A DNA stretch of 64,000 bases from Nafulsella turpanensis ZLM-10 (GCF_000346615.1 NZ_ANNU01000024.1:1-64000), one strand, 5' to 3'. Counted from the first letter of the stretch, positions 33,420 to 43,790 are shown. Notes: generated from the letters alone by a model not told the origin. Made by a program: numbers and translations.

Positions 33420-34461
33420 ACTACTTCAACTACTGCGTCCGCACCTCCAAAAGCTGGTGCCTTATTCCTCTGCCCGCGATGAGTTTTCGGGCGAGGCGGC
33501 TGTTTTTCTTGATGCCAACGAAAACCCGCTTGGTTCAGCCACCCTGGAGAACTACAATCGTTATCCTGATCCTTACCAGTACCGCGTAAAGCGAATGCTG
33601 GCAAAAATAAAATGTGTGGAACAGGAGCAAACTTTTCTGGGCAATGGCAGCGACGAAGCCATCGACCTGCTGATTCGCGCCTTCTGCGAACCAGGGCAGG
33701 ACCACATCATTATTCTGCCGCCCACCTACGGCATGTACAAGGTAAGTGCCGATATTAATAATGTGGAGGTTCGGGAACTGCTCCTCTCCTCCGATTTTCA
33801 GCCAAGGGTGGAGGCTATTCTGGAAGCGGCTAATGCACAAAGTAAAATCCTGTTCATTTGCTCACCCAATAACCCAACGGCCAACCTGCAGAATCCGGAG
33901 GCTGTTCGGCTCCTGCTTCAAAGCTTCCCGGGCCTGGTGGTGGTCGATGAAGCATATATCGATTTTGCCCGGGTAAATTCATGGACCGAAAAGCTGGAGG
34001 AGTTTCCTAACCTGGTAGTGCTGCAGACCTTTAGTAAGGCCTGGGGCCTCGCCGCCCTCCGCCTGGGTATTGCCATGGCTTCGCCGGAAATAATTGCCAT
34101 TCTTAATAAGATTAAGCCTCCCTATAATATTAACGAGCTTACGCAGGAACGGGCATTAAATGCCATGCGCAATTTCGATAAAATGGAAATGCATGTTAAA
34201 CTCATTTTGCATGAGCGCGAAAGACTGGTGAAGGCTTTGGAGGATCTGGCACTGGTAGAAAAGGTGTACCCGAGTGATGCCAATTTTGTATTGCTGAAGG
34301 TAAAGGGGGCCCGGCAGGTGTATGAATACCTGGTAAAGCAGGGAATAATTGTTCGCGATCGTTCAAAAGTTGCCCTCTGCGAAGACTGCCTCAGGATAAC
34401 AGTAGGAACACCCGAAGAAAACGATTTATTACTGGAGCAGCTCGCTCTCTATTCTGCATAA
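33412..34461 (+). CDS. hisC: Histidinol-phosphate aminotransferase HisC
   Basis: Class I/II PLP aminotransferase converting imidazole-acetol phosphate to histidinol phosphate; 349 residues. Visible are LDANENPLGS at the N-terminus, FICSPNNPTAN, VVDEAYIDFA with the PLP-pyridine Asp, and the Schiff-base Lys209 in TFSKAWGLAALRLG. It overlaps hisD by 8 nt, so translation is coupled. A 66-81-nt gap with two hairpins separates it from hisB. Confidence 0.96.
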   Translation: MAELLQLLRPHLQKLVPYSSARDEFSGEAAVFLDANENPLGSATLENYNRYPDPYQYRVKRMLAKIKCVEQEQTFLGNGSDEAIDLLIRAFCEPGQDHIIILPPTYGMYKVSADINNVEVRELLLSSDFQPRVEAILEAANAQSKILFICSPNNPTANLQNPEAVRLLLQSFPGLVVVDEAYIDFARVNSWTEKLEEFPNLVVLQTFSKAWGLAALRLGIAMASPEIIAILNKIKPPYNINELTQERALNAMRNFDKMEMHVKLILHERERLVKALEDLALVEKVYPSDANFVLLKVKGARQVYEYLVKQGIIVRDRSKVALCEDCLRITVGTPEENDLLLEQLALYSA

Positions 34462-34471
34462 TATTTCCTGG

Positions 34472-34524
34472 TTTTTTATGCGTGCATCAAAAAATATTGG
34501 AATAGGGAGCAGTTACGGTGCTCC
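34472..34524 (+). other. Two hairpins in the hisC-hisB gap
   Basis: Hairpin one pairs TTTTTTATG (34472-34480) with CAT and AAAAAA (34485-34494, one bulged C). Hairpin two is a perfect 6-bp stem GGAGCA (34506-34511) / TGCTCC (34519-34524). Neither is followed by a T-run, so they could be mRNA-processing or stabilising elements. Confidence 0.3.
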
Positions 34525-34542
34525 ACTTTGAAAGAAAATAAA

Positions 34543-35649
34543 ATGGAGGAAAAGAAAAAAGCCTTATTTATAGACAGGGACGGAACCATAATTGTAGAGC
34601 CGAAAACTGATTTTCAGGTCGATTCGCTCGAAAAGCTCGCCTTTATCCCAAAAGCCATTTCTAACCTCAGACGTATTGCTGAACAGTCGGATTATGAGCT
34701 GGTAATGGTGACGAACCAGGATGGTTTAGGTACCGGGAGTTTCCCGGAAGAAACATTTTGGCCCGCTCATCAGAAAATGCTGGATATTCTGGAGGCTGAA
34801 GGGGTGGTGTTCGACAATATCCTTATTGATCGGAGCTTTGAGCACGAAGGGCTGGATACCCGCAAGCCCGGCACTGGTATGTTTCCTTCTTACCTGGCAG
34901 GCGATTACGACCTAACCAACAGTTATGTAATCGGCGACCGGCTTTCAGATGTGCAGCTGGCTAAAAACCTGGGCTGTAAAGCTATTTTTATCGGCGAATC
35001 AGGCGCTCCGGATGCGGAGCTTAGCTCGACCAACTGGGATGAAATAGCTGATTTCGTGCTACTGCCTTTCCGCTCGGCCGAAGTCCGCCGCACTACAAAA
35101 GAAACAGATATCCAGCTGCAGCTGCTGCTCGATAGTAAAGGTACTGCCGATATACAAACGGGTCTGCACTTTTTCGACCATATGCTCGACCAGCTGGCCC
35201 GGCACAGTGGAGTAAGCATACAGCTGCAGGTAAAAGGAGATCTCCAGGTAGATGAGCACCATACCATTGAAGATACTGCCTTGGCTTTAGGAGAGGCTTT
35301 TGCGAAGGCTATCGGCGATAAGCGTGGCATGGAGCGTTATGGCTTTCACCTGGTTATGGACGATGCCCTGGCCCAGGTGGCAATTGATTTTGGCGGTCGC
35401 CCCTGGATCGTGTGGGAGGCAGAGTTTAAGCGGGAGAAAATAGGGGATATGCCTACCGAAATGTTCTACCACTTCTTTAAATCCTTTAGCGATGCTGCCC
35501 GCTGCAATCTCCACATGAAGGTTTCGGGCGAAAATGAGCATCATAAAATCGAAGCCCTTTTCAAGGGACTGGCTCGCTCTATTCGGATGGCTATTCGGCA
35601 GGACCCGAACCAGCTCCAGAATTTGCCGAGTACCAAAGGCGTATTGTGA
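34543..35649 (+). CDS. hisB: Bifunctional histidinol-phosphatase / imidazoleglycerol-phosphate dehydratase HisB
   Basis: Two enzymes in one 368-residue chain. The frame opens at a TTG (34528), but the ATG at 34543 ([15 protein letters not shown]) is preferred. Residues about 1-165 are a HAD phosphatase ([13 protein letters not shown] with the DxD nucleophile; [20 protein letters not shown]). Residues about 170-368 are the dehydratase, with metal-binding motifs [28 protein letters not shown] and [12 protein letters not shown]. It is the last his gene here: hisH, hisA, hisF and hisIE do not follow. Confidence 0.97.
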   Translation: MEEKKKALFIDRDGTIIVEPKTDFQVDSLEKLAFIPKAISNLRRIAEQSDYELVMVTNQDGLGTGSFPEETFWPAHQKMLDILEAEGVVFDNILIDRSFEHEGLDTRKPGTGMFPSYLAGDYDLTNSYVIGDRLSDVQLAKNLGCKAIFIGESGAPDAELSSTNWDEIADFVLLPFRSAEVRRTTKETDIQLQLLLDSKGTADIQTGLHFFDHMLDQLARHSGVSIQLQVKGDLQVDEHHTIEDTALALGEAFAKAIGDKRGMERYGFHLVMDDALAQVAIDFGGRPWIVWEAEFKREKIGDMPTEMFYHFFKSFSDAARCNLHMKVSGENEHHKIEALFKGLARSIRMAIRQDPNQLQNLPSTKGVL

Positions 35650-35850
35650 GGCTGGTTGCTGAGGAATAGAAAATGTTAGGCATTAAATCTCCCTTTAGTT
35701 GTGCTGGTGTGGAAGTTTGATGAAGAAACTACCTGCTACTTTTTTATCCATTGGTAATCAGTCAGATGAGTGATGTTTTGAAGAGTGTCGTTCAGGCGAC
35801 TGCCAGGTTAAAGATTAATTGGTATAGCATTTGCTTTACTGCCTGTAAGG

Positions 35851-35862
35851 CCGGAGCTCCGG
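35851..35862. repeat. 12-nt perfect palindrome CCGGAGCTCCGG
   Basis: It lies in the 297-nt gap between hisB and the SIMPL gene, 85 nt before the latter's start. It may be an operator or chance; no T-run follows. The rest of the gap shows no gene. Confidence 0.3.
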
Positions 35863-35946
35863 TAAAAGAGCATGTATTTGAAAGGACTGCTTATTTTTAG
35901 TAGCTTGTAGTGCCTGCATTCAAAACCTGAACTAATTTTTATCATT

Positions 35947-36684
35947 ATGAAAAAAGCATCTATTTATCTCTTTTTGTTGCTGCCATTTCTTACGCTGAGC
36001 ATAGCCCAGGCACAGGTAACCACTGCTCAGCCCTTACCGCCAACCTTTTCCTTAAAAATTGATGGAACAGGCAGTCTTAAAGTAGTGCCCGACCTGGCGG
36101 TCCTCAACATGACGGTTAAGGCCACCAGCCCGGATTTTAACCAGGCGGTAAAAGAGCTTCATGCCAAAATAGAACGCCTGCAGCAGAAGCTGATGAAAGC
36201 CGGCTTTGAGCGGGAGGAAATAAAGACCAGCCAGCTCAATGTGCAGGAAAACGGAGAGTGGCGCGAAGGGGAGTACCGGCAGATTGGTTATGCCGCCACT
36301 CAGCATATTGAGCTGAAGTTTAAGCGCGACCCCAAAAGAGTTACTAAGCTGATGGAAGCTTTTGCCAAAGAGCAGGGGGCGGAAGCGCTCTTTCATTTTG
36401 GTTTTACCCTTTCCGATGAAGCGAAGAAAGAGGCGGAGGAAAAGCTAATCCAGCGTGCCATAGCGGATGCCCGGAGCAAAGCGGCAGTTATTGCCAAGGC
36501 ATCGGGTGTATCCTTAGGCAAAATCCAGCACATTGTCTACGGGCAACCTTCTGTACATCCCCTGCCAATGTACGAAATGGACATGCGTGCAGCTTCTGCA
36601 GCTCCTAAACAGGAATCGGCAGGTATGGAGGTGAAGGAAATTGAAATGAATGACCAGATTACGATTTTCTGGAATATCCAGTAA
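35947..36684 (+). CDS. SIMPL (DUF541) domain periplasmic protein
   Basis: A 245-residue exported protein. The signal peptide covers residues 1-22 (LLLPFLTLSIAQAQ). The mature part is a single SIMPL domain: it starts with FSLKIDGTGSLKVVPDLAVLNMTV, has the helical KELHAKIERLQQKLMKAGFEREEIKTS and the long AIADARSKAAVIAKASGVSLGKI run, and ends in ITIFWNIQ. E. coli YggE of this family lowers oxidative stress; BP26 of Brucella forms channel-like oligomers. No specific function can be claimed here. It is monocistronic with a good terminator. Confidence 0.9.
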   Translation: MKKASIYLFLLLPFLTLSIAQAQVTTAQPLPPTFSLKIDGTGSLKVVPDLAVLNMTVKATSPDFNQAVKELHAKIERLQQKLMKAGFEREEIKTSQLNVQENGEWREGEYRQIGYAATQHIELKFKRDPKRVTKLMEAFAKEQGAEALFHFGFTLSDEAKKEAEEKLIQRAIADARSKAAVIAKASGVSLGKIQHIVYGQPSVHPLPMYEMDMRAASAAPKQESAGMEVKEIEMNDQITIFWNIQ

Positions 36685-36703
36685 AACACTTATTCGAGAG
36701 GAG

Positions 36704-36740
36704 AAAGCTGCTTCGTGAACAGACGGGGCGGCTTTTTTTA
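36704..36740 (+). terminator. Terminator of the SIMPL gene
   Basis: A 13-bp stem (36704-36716 / 36723-36735) with three G-U wobbles on the plus strand and a T-run to 36739. Confidence 0.87.
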
Positions 36741-36913
36741 TGACCCTCATTTTTTGATGGATTATAGGCAGGATGAATTTTTTAGGTTTGGTTAATAGGA
36801 ATAAAATCGCAAATACGGAAGGCTTTCAGCAGGTAGGAGAGGCAGCAGGGGAGTCCCTCTGAAAATAAATGCTTTTTATCTTCTAATCTTTAGTATAAAC
36901 CCTGCAGTCGTAT

Positions 36914-36921
36914 TATTTTTG
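36914..36921 (+). promoter_or_regulatory. -7 promoter box of guaA
   Basis: TATTTTTG, perfect TAnnTTTG, ending 5 nt before the guaA ATG. A leaderless or nearly leaderless transcript is predicted. Confidence 0.5.
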
Positions 36922-36926
36922 TTGGC

Positions 36927-38456
36927 ATGCAAGAACAAATCCTTATCCTCGACTTTGGCTCGCAGTATACCCAGCTCATCGCCCGACGGGTGCGGGAGCT
37001 AAATGTCTATTGCGAAATCCACCCTTTTAACGATCCGCCTCCTTTAACAGAAGATATAAAGGGAGTTATCCTTTCCGGCAGCCCCTGTTCGGTTAGCGAA
37101 GCAGATGCGCCCGATGTGGACCTGAGTGCCTACCGTGGCAAAGTGCCTGTGTTGGGGGTATGCTATGGCGCCCAGCTGATGGTGCACAAAAACGGAGGCT
37201 ATGTGCAGCCTTCCACCATCCGCGAATATGGTCGTGCGCGCCTCCATGAGGTAAACGATAAGCTGGACCTGATGAAGGAGATTACTGTTAACTCCCAGGT
37301 GTGGATGTCGCATGGTGATACCATCTCGCAGTTGCCCGAAAATTTCGATATTATTGCCAGTACCCCATCGGTGCGGGTGGCTGCTTATAAAATTCAGGAT
37401 GAGCAGACTTACGGCATCCAGTTTCACCCGGAGGTTACCCACTCTACAGAAGGTAAAATTGTACTGCGGAACTTCGTCGTCCACATCTGCGACTGTAGCC
37501 AGGACTGGACCCCCAAAACTTTTATTGAAGAGACTGTTGATGGCTTAAAGGCACAGCTGGGAGAGGATAAGGTAGTATTAGGTTTGAGCGGGGGCGTCGA
37601 TTCTTCAGTGGCAGCCATGCTTATTCACCAGGCAATAGGAAAGAACCTATACTGTATTTTTGTAGATAATGGTTTGCTGCGAAAAGGGGAATTTCAGCAG
37701 GTACTGGACTCTTACAAGCATATGGGGCTAAATGTAAAAGGAGTGGACGCCCGTGCCGCCTTTTATGCAGCCCTGGAAGGTTTAACAGACCCGGAGGATA
37801 AACGAAAAGCCATCGGCCGTACGTTTATAGAGGTGTTCGATGCCGAAGCCCACAGCATTCAGGACGTGAAGTGGCTGGGACAGGGCACCATATACCCCGA
37901 CGTAATTGAGTCGGTAAGTGTAAAAGGACCATCTGCTACCATAAAATCGCACCACAATGTGGGCGGTTTGCCAGAGCGGATGAAGATGAAAGTCGTAGAA
38001 CCTCTTAATACGCTCTTTAAAGATGAAGTGCGGCTGGTGGGTAAAACCCTCGGAATAGACGAAGCCATCATTGGCCGCCATCCTTTTCCCGGTCCGGGGC
38101 TGGCCATCCGCATTCTGGGCGATGTTACCGCCGCCAAAGTGGCCTTAATTCAGGAGGTAGACCATATCTTTATTGACGGGCTGAAAAAAGCAGGCCTTTA
38201 CAATGAGATCTGGCAGGCAGGCGCTATCCTTCTGCCGATTCAATCCGTAGGAGTGATGGGCGACGAGCGCACCTATGAATCTGTAGTGGCCCTTCGGGCG
38301 GTAAGCAGCGTCGATGGCATGACGGCCGACTGGTATCACCTGCCCTATGAATTTATGGGCGATATATCAAACGAAATTATTAACAGGGTAAAAGGCGTGA
38401 ACCGCGTGGTGTATGATATCAGTTCCAAGCCACCGGCCACCATTGAATGGGAATAA
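36927..38456 (+). CDS. guaA: GMP synthase (glutamine-hydrolysing)
   Basis: Converts XMP to GMP using glutamine and ATP; 509 residues. The N-terminal class I glutamine amidotransferase has nucleophile Cys79 ([11 protein letters not shown]) and the His-Glu pair in [10 protein letters not shown]. The ATP-pyrophosphatase P-loop is [16 protein letters not shown] (about residue 218). The C-terminal dimerisation domain ends in the canonical [16 protein letters not shown]. No guaB is adjacent. The following gene begins 11 nt after its stop, suggesting co-transcription. Confidence 0.97.
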   Translation: MQEQILILDFGSQYTQLIARRVRELNVYCEIHPFNDPPPLTEDIKGVILSGSPCSVSEADAPDVDLSAYRGKVPVLGVCYGAQLMVHKNGGYVQPSTIREYGRARLHEVNDKLDLMKEITVNSQVWMSHGDTISQLPENFDIIASTPSVRVAAYKIQDEQTYGIQFHPEVTHSTEGKIVLRNFVVHICDCSQDWTPKTFIEETVDGLKAQLGEDKVVLGLSGGVDSSVAAMLIHQAIGKNLYCIFVDNGLLRKGEFQQVLDSYKHMGLNVKGVDARAAFYAALEGLTDPEDKRKAIGRTFIEVFDAEAHSIQDVKWLGQGTIYPDVIESVSVKGPSATIKSHHNVGGLPERMKMKVVEPLNTLFKDEVRLVGKTLGIDEAIIGRHPFPGPGLAIRILGDVTAAKVALIQEVDHIFIDGLKKAGLYNEIWQAGAILLPIQSVGVMGDERTYESVVALRAVSSVDGMTADWYHLPYEFMGDISNEIINRVKGVNRVVYDISSKPPATIEWE

Positions 38457-38467
38457 ATTTTATGTGC

Positions 38468-40216
38468 ATGAAAAACCAGTTTTTAATTCTGTTGCTACTC
38501 ATGCTGCCCTTGCAGCTTGCTTTTGGCCAGAACAAAAATGATTACCAGCAAATGTACCTTCGCGCCAAAAGCCTGTATCAGCAGGAGCGTTGGGACCAGG
38601 CGATGGATGCTTTTCGGGAGCTGGCCGTACAGCAGAAGAACAATTCGTTTGCCGAATATGCCTCTTTTTACTATGCCCTCTCTGCTATTAAAAGTGGGGA
38701 ATTAGGACAGGCTAAAGCCATGCTGCAGCAGGTACGGCAGAAGTATGCCGGCTGGGATAAAATGCCGGAGGTGAACTACTGGCTTAGCAGGGTATACCTT
38801 GAAGAGGAGGCTTATCGTAAAGCTGTTGAACTGATTGGAGAAATCGATAATGCCGGCGTAAAGGCTGATGCAGAGGAGATGGCAGCTTTCTTTTTAGCCA
38901 AAGAAGAGGACCTGAAGCTACTGCGCAACCTCCTGAAGGGGCACCCGGAGGCTAAATACCTTGCAAAGGTAATCGCCGGAAAAATAAGCAGGCTCCCTTT
39001 GCATGCGCAGGATCAGGCATATCTTGAAAGCCTGGTGCAGACTTATCAGCTGGACCGAGAGTTATTGCTTGAGGAGCCGGTGTTGGGTAAGTCGGAACGT
39101 AAGGATCAGTATCATGTAGCGGTGCTTCTGCCTTTTCTGATGAAAGATCTGGAGGCGGCCACCAATTTGCATGACCGTTATTTTGTGCTGGATCTGTACG
39201 AAGGGATGAAAATTGCCCAGCAGGAGCTGGCAGAAGAAAACATTAATATAAAACTGCATGCCTACGATGTGGAGCGCGATAGCCTGATGGCCAGAAGTTT
39301 ACTGGCAAGGCCGGAAATGAAGAAGATGGATTTACTGGTTGGGCCGCTCTTTCCTGGTCCGGCTCAGCTTGCATACGAGTTTGCCTATAACGAAGGGATT
39401 AATATGGTGAATCCTCTCTCGGTTAATTCCGAAGTGATTCGCAACAACCCATACTCCTTTCTATTTAAACCTTCCATCGAAACCCAGGGAAAGAAAGCGG
39501 CTGAGTTTGCTGCCAAAACTTTTAAAGATTCTACAGCCGTTATTCTCTATGGCCCGAAAGAACGTGATTCGGTGCTGGCATACAGCTATAAGCAGGCGAT
39601 TGAAGAGGCAGGCTTCCGCATTAAAATGATAAAAGAAATCCCTGCCGGTGAAGAAAACCTGATTAAAAAATTACTGGTTCCTGTACCGGTAGAAAAAGAC
39701 GGAAAAGAGAAGGACATCCGCACGATGCTGAAGGAAGGCCATCGCCTTAGCAAGGACTCTCTGGGCCACGTATTTGTAGCCTCGGAAGACGAACTGATTG
39801 TAGCCAACTCTCTGAGTGCGCTAATGAGCCGGGGCGATGGTTTGCCCATGATTGGACAGGAAGCCTGGCTGCGGAAAAACTTTGTCTCCTTCGAGCAGCT
39901 GGAGCGCCTGGGAGTATACTTTGTCGCTCCCGAATATATTAATTATACCGGCGAAAGCTTCAAGAATTTCAGAGAGCGCTATCTCGAAAAAGTTAATCAT
40001 ATGCCTTCCCGCTTTGCCTATATCGGCTACGACCTGATGATGTATTATGGAAGGATGATGGCCGAAAGAGGTAATCTCTTCCAGAAGGGTGCCGTTAACG
40101 GTCCTTATCAGCAGGGCCTGCTGTGTACCGGTTATAACTTTTCGGAAGGAAACGACAATCAGTGCGTACCCATTGTGCGCTTTAAGGATTCTGCCCTCGA
40201 GCTGGTTTACCAGTAA
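38468..40216 (+). CDS. Exported TPR and periplasmic-binding-fold protein (LpoA / branched-chain-binding-like)
   Basis: A 582-residue exported protein. Upstream starts at 38447 and 38462 are possible, but the ATG at 38468 begins a clean signal peptide (MKNQFLILLLLMLPLQLAFG). Residues about 25-180 are helical TPR-like repeats (YQQMYLRAKSLYQQERWDQAM). From about 205 a type I periplasmic-binding domain begins (HVAVLLPFLMKDL, DLYEGMKIAQQEL, DLLVGPLFPGPAQLAYEFA, FAYIGYDLMMYYGRM). TPR plus this fold is the arrangement of LpoA, the outer-membrane activator of PBP1A, but there is no lipobox here. An amino-acid-binding role is the alternative. Family assignment is reasonable, function open. Confidence 0.75.
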   Translation: MKNQFLILLLLMLPLQLAFGQNKNDYQQMYLRAKSLYQQERWDQAMDAFRELAVQQKNNSFAEYASFYYALSAIKSGELGQAKAMLQQVRQKYAGWDKMPEVNYWLSRVYLEEEAYRKAVELIGEIDNAGVKADAEEMAAFFLAKEEDLKLLRNLLKGHPEAKYLAKVIAGKISRLPLHAQDQAYLESLVQTYQLDRELLLEEPVLGKSERKDQYHVAVLLPFLMKDLEAATNLHDRYFVLDLYEGMKIAQQELAEENINIKLHAYDVERDSLMARSLLARPEMKKMDLLVGPLFPGPAQLAYEFAYNEGINMVNPLSVNSEVIRNNPYSFLFKPSIETQGKKAAEFAAKTFKDSTAVILYGPKERDSVLAYSYKQAIEEAGFRIKMIKEIPAGEENLIKKLLVPVPVEKDGKEKDIRTMLKEGHRLSKDSLGHVFVASEDELIVANSLSALMSRGDGLPMIGQEAWLRKNFVSFEQLERLGVYFVAPEYINYTGESFKNFRERYLEKVNHMPSRFAYIGYDLMMYYGRMMAERGNLFQKGAVNGPYQQGLLCTGYNFSEGNDNQCVPIVRFKDSALELVYQ

Positions 40217-40288
40217 GCGTGGGTAGCCGAGGAGAGGCCTGGAGCAGCCAATAAATTGATTTATTAAGTTTATAGAATTACCATTTTT

Positions 40289-41587
40289 ATGTTAAAGAAC
40301 GATAGAAGCAGCCAGCTTTTTAGTAACGCACAAAATTTTATACCTGGGGGTGTTAACTCGCCGGTAAGAGCCTTTAAAGCAGTAGGCGGCAACCCGCTGT
40401 TCATTAAATCTGCGAAGGGGGTCTACCTGCACGACGAAGATGGAAATGCTTATATCGACCTGATTAACTCATGGGGGCCCATGATTTTGGGGCACGCTCA
40501 TGAGCGTATTAATAAAGCGGTAATGGAGGCCATTCCTGCTTCACTTTCTTTCGGAGCCCCAACAGCCCGGGAAATTGAAATTGCCGAGCTTATTACCAGC
40601 ATGGTGCCTTCCATAGAAAAAGTACGCATGGTCAATAGCGGTACAGAAGCTACCATGTCAGCGGTTCGGCTGGCACGCGGGTACACCGGGCGGGAAAAAA
40701 TTATTAAGTTCGAAGGCTGCTACCACGGGCATGGCGATTCTTTCCTGATTGCCGCCGGCAGTGGAGCGATAACCATGGGCACGCCAGATAGCCCTGGTGT
40801 AACGGAAGGAACCGCCAGGGATACACTTACAGCACCTTTTAATAACCTTCAGGCAGTAGAGGAGCTGGTAAGTGCGAACAAAGGAAAGGTAGCAGCGATT
40901 ATTCTGGAGCCTGTTGCCGGCAATATGGGCTGTGTGCTGCCGCGCGAAGGTTATTTACAGGGATTACGCGACCTGTGCGACAGGGAAGGTATTGTGCTGA
41001 TTTTCGACGAGGTTATGACCGGCTTCAGGCTGGCAAAAGGAGGGGCTCAGGAAGTTTTTGGCGTGCAGGCCGACCTCACGACTTTAGGTAAAATCATTGG
41101 GGGCGGAATGCCCGTAGGTGCTTATGGTGGCCGTAAAGAAATAATGGATTTTGTTTCGCCGGTCGGTCCGGTTTACCAGGCAGGGACCCTCTCCGGCAAC
41201 CCGGTAGCTATGGCGGCAGGTATGGCTATGCTTACTTACCTGAATGAGCACCCGGAGGTTTATGAGCAGTTAGCGCAAACCACCGGCGCGATTGTAAAGG
41301 GGATGCGGGAAAACCTTAACAGCCTGAATTTATCCTACACCATCAATCAAATCGGTTCTATGTACAGCCTTTTCTTTACCCATGAAGAGGTAGTGGATTT
41401 CGAAACTGCCAGGAAGTCCGATACTGCTCTTTTTGGTCGTTATTTCAGGGCTATGCTTGAGCGGGGGGTATATCTTGCGCCTTCGCAATTCGAAACTCTC
41501 TTTGTTTCGGCCGCTATTGCAGGTAAAGAAGTTGAAAAGCTGCAGCAGGCCAATCTCGAAAGCCTTAAAGCTATCCATTCTGCTTAA
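40289..41587 (+). CDS. hemL: Glutamate-1-semialdehyde 2,1-aminomutase
   Basis: PLP enzyme producing 5-aminolevulinate in the C5 heme pathway; 432 residues. Motifs are [16 protein letters not shown], the PLP-phosphate site [49 protein letters not shown] and the Schiff-base Lys268 in [17 protein letters not shown]. Its stop overlaps the end of the convergent DUF3667 gene by 4 nt, leaving no room for a separate terminator. No other heme gene is adjacent. Confidence 0.97.
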   Translation: MLKNDRSSQLFSNAQNFIPGGVNSPVRAFKAVGGNPLFIKSAKGVYLHDEDGNAYIDLINSWGPMILGHAHERINKAVMEAIPASLSFGAPTAREIEIAELITSMVPSIEKVRMVNSGTEATMSAVRLARGYTGREKIIKFEGCYHGHGDSFLIAAGSGAITMGTPDSPGVTEGTARDTLTAPFNNLQAVEELVSANKGKVAAIILEPVAGNMGCVLPREGYLQGLRDLCDREGIVLIFDEVMTGFRLAKGGAQEVFGVQADLTTLGKIIGGGMPVGAYGGRKEIMDFVSPVGPVYQAGTLSGNPVAMAAGMAMLTYLNEHPEVYEQLAQTTGAIVKGMRENLNSLNLSYTINQIGSMYSLFFTHEEVVDFETARKSDTALFGRYFRAMLERGVYLAPSQFETLFVSAAIAGKEVEKLQQANLESLKAIHSA

Positions 41588-42579
41588 AAGGTAAGGAAGG
41601 AATAAGCCGTTTCGGCTAGCATAAAGACAAAGAAAGTGCTGAAGTAGAACATGCCGAGCAGGCAAAAGTTAAGCAGGGTTCGGGCCCACCCCTTTTGGTA
41701 TACCTGTTTTACAGAGAGAAAGGCATAAAGGGTAATGAGCAGAAAAGTTACCCAGAAGAAGAAATAACCACTGGCCCAGCCGATAATCAGGAAAAGGCTG
41801 AGGAGAAGAAAAGCCATGGAATGTATATGCAGTGCATGGATAATGTGGCTGATGTAGAAATTTGGCTTATTCCTGAACAGCATTTTGAGGTAAAGGGCGA
41901 AAATGGGCAGGAGCAGGAACATCATCAGCGGAAGGTTTTTGAGCACGTAGGGGATAAAAACATCCATGTCTTTTTGTACTACCCGTCGGCTTTGTTTTAA
42001 AAGGAGCTGAAAGTTTTCACTATTTCTCGTTGCCTGCTGAACGCCCAGAGAATCCATCAGGACTTCATCCGTCATCTCTTTATCCCCTATCCATTGAAGT
42101 ATCTTCTGAAATCCATCCACGCTCGATTCGGCCTGAGGAATGAGCGTATCGGCTGCCGCTGAAAATCGCGGATTTTCCCTAAGCTGTGCCATGGCAACAC
42201 TATCTTTTTCGTTGGTGACCGAACTTTTTTCATTGGCCATCAGCTGAAAGGAAGCTTCCTGAAGCTGAAAAGCAAGAAGGTAGGAAAGAAAGAAAAAGAA
42301 GAGTACACTGATAATAAGATAGAGGCGTAGAGGGTGCACGTAACGCACTCTCTTGCCTTCGTTATAGTGCCTGGTTAAGTAGCCGGGCCGCAAAAAGAAG
42401 TGGTGAAGGCTCCGTCCCAGTTTGGAGTCAAAAGCGAAATAATTGCTCATGAAGTCGCTTAGCAGGTCTTTCAGCCTGAGCTGCAGTTCCCGGTTTTCCT
42501 GTCCGCAGTTAGGACAGAAGTGATCGCTTTCGGTAAGTGGTTTTCCGCAATCGAGGCAGGGGCCGGCTAAGTGGCGCAT
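41584..42579 (-). CDS. DUF3667 membrane protein with N-terminal zinc ribbon
   Basis: A 331-residue inner-membrane protein. Residues 8-30 form a zinc ribbon (CLDCGKPL ... CPNCGQEN). The DUF3667 signature follows ([54 protein letters not shown]), leading into the first transmembrane helix (about 85-105). A soluble loop (about 110-205) precedes three or four further helices (about 210-330). Function is unknown. A near-match -7 box lies only 1 nt before the ATG on the minus strand. Confidence 0.87.
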   Translation of the reverse strand: MRHLAGPCLDCGKPLTESDHFCPNCGQENRELQLRLKDLLSDFMSNYFAFDSKLGRSLHHFFLRPGYLTRHYNEGKRVRYVHPLRLYLIISVLFFFFLSYLLAFQLQEASFQLMANEKSSVTNEKDSVAMAQLRENPRFSAAADTLIPQAESSVDGFQKILQWIGDKEMTDEVLMDSLGVQQATRNSENFQLLLKQSRRVVQKDMDVFIPYVLKNLPLMMFLLLPIFALYLKMLFRNKPNFYISHIIHALHIHSMAFLLLSLFLIIGWASGYFFFWVTFLLITLYAFLSVKQVYQKGWARTLLNFCLLGMFYFSTFFVFMLAETAYSFLTF

Positions 42580-42734
42580 ACAAAAATCATTTGTTATTTA
42601 AGATAAATGTAGCATTTTTTTACTATTTATTTATCTGGTTAGGTCTTATCTTTTTCAAGATAAAATGTAAATTTTGCTAAAACATTGCATGCTCCTGACG
42701 ATGATGGTGCCGGATTAAAGTCTTTTTGTATATT

Positions 42735-42742
42735 TAATTTTG
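42735..42742 (+). promoter_or_regulatory. -7 promoter box for the outer-membrane protein gene at 42783
   Basis: TAATTTTG, perfect TAnnTTTG, 40 nt before the GTG start. Confidence 0.42.
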
Positions 42743-42782
42743 AATTGAAGGCTCAGTCTCCTAACCTCTTAATGCCCACGCT

Positions 42783-43790
42783 GTGAATAAAATACTACTA
42801 CCTGCACTATTCTTTTTTCTGCTCGTTACCGATGGCTTATTTGCCCAGGGAAACAGAAATGAGAAAAAGATACTTACCTACGAAACGCTTTATGATGCTC
42901 CCTACGAAATCAATAAGCTGTGGGTGCAGTTCCAGCCAGTGTATACCGAATTGTTCGCGACCAATGTAAATGTAGGGTTTGGAGTGGAAGCGACTTATTA
43001 CTGGGCAGATAAGTTCGACTTTCGCGCCCATTTCCGTAAACCGTATCTCCGCCAGACTGACTACCAGCGGAATATTGCCCATTACAACTCACCTGATATC
43101 GATAATAAGCCGGCTATCTTTAACTTCTTTGAAGTAGGCGGCACGTACCATATTAAAGACTGGGAAGAGGATACGGAAACCTTTATCTACTTATATTCAC
43201 AACGGTACTCCAATGCCAATAAGTGGAAATCCATGGTTCCGGAAAAATCCATGATACCGACGAAGGTGAGAAAAATTATTGGTGCCCGTGGTGGTGCCAT
43301 CGCCTATAAATCAAACTTTGCGCTCGACCGCTTGATAGAAGAAGGACTGGAACTGCCGGATGTGGAAGGAAACCTTTTACCGGCTACTATCGAGCACCCT
43401 TTCTCCAGTGTTAGCATGCAGGGCGGTTACGTGGGAGCCTCTTACAGCTGGATTAAAAATGTGGCTATTGACCCTGACCGTAGCTATAGCGACCTGGTTA
43501 AAGACCTGATTTTAACTACTTATGTCGACTTTATTGTAGCAGGCAATGTGGGTATTAACGATGTGTACCACGATGGAACTGCCTATAGTGCAGAAAACAT
43601 TGGAAAGAATAAGTTTGGCTTCAGGGCAGGTATTGACGGTAAATTTAACAGGAACCTCAGCTGGGCCTACAATGGAGAATTCGGCTATCGCCCCGGAGTA
43701 AGCGGCAAAGGCTTGTATGCTCTCATCAAAATCAGCTTCCCGGTTTACAGCACCGACCTCGATAACAGGGTGGAAGCATTCAGTAAGTAA
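42783..43790 (+). CDS. Predicted outer-membrane beta-barrel protein of unknown family
   Basis: A 335-residue exported protein with GTG start and signal peptide (NKILLPALFFFLLVTDGLFAQ). The mature chain is rich in short amphipathic strands with aromatic ends (NVNVGFGVEATYYWADKFDF, GGYVGASYSWIKNVAID, LSWAYNGEFGYRPGVSG) and ends near LYALIKISFPVYSTDLDNR. This supports a barrel. I do not recognise a named family. It has its own promoter candidate and terminator, so it is a single-gene unit. Confidence 0.7.
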   Translation: MNKILLPALFFFLLVTDGLFAQGNRNEKKILTYETLYDAPYEINKLWVQFQPVYTELFATNVNVGFGVEATYYWADKFDFRAHFRKPYLRQTDYQRNIAHYNSPDIDNKPAIFNFFEVGGTYHIKDWEEDTETFIYLYSQRYSNANKWKSMVPEKSMIPTKVRKIIGARGGAIAYKSNFALDRLIEEGLELPDVEGNLLPATIEHPFSSVSMQGGYVGASYSWIKNVAIDPDRSYSDLVKDLILTTYVDFIVAGNVGINDVYHDGTAYSAENIGKNKFGFRAGIDGKFNRNLSWAYNGEFGYRPGVSGKGLYALIKISFPVYSTDLDNRVEAFSK

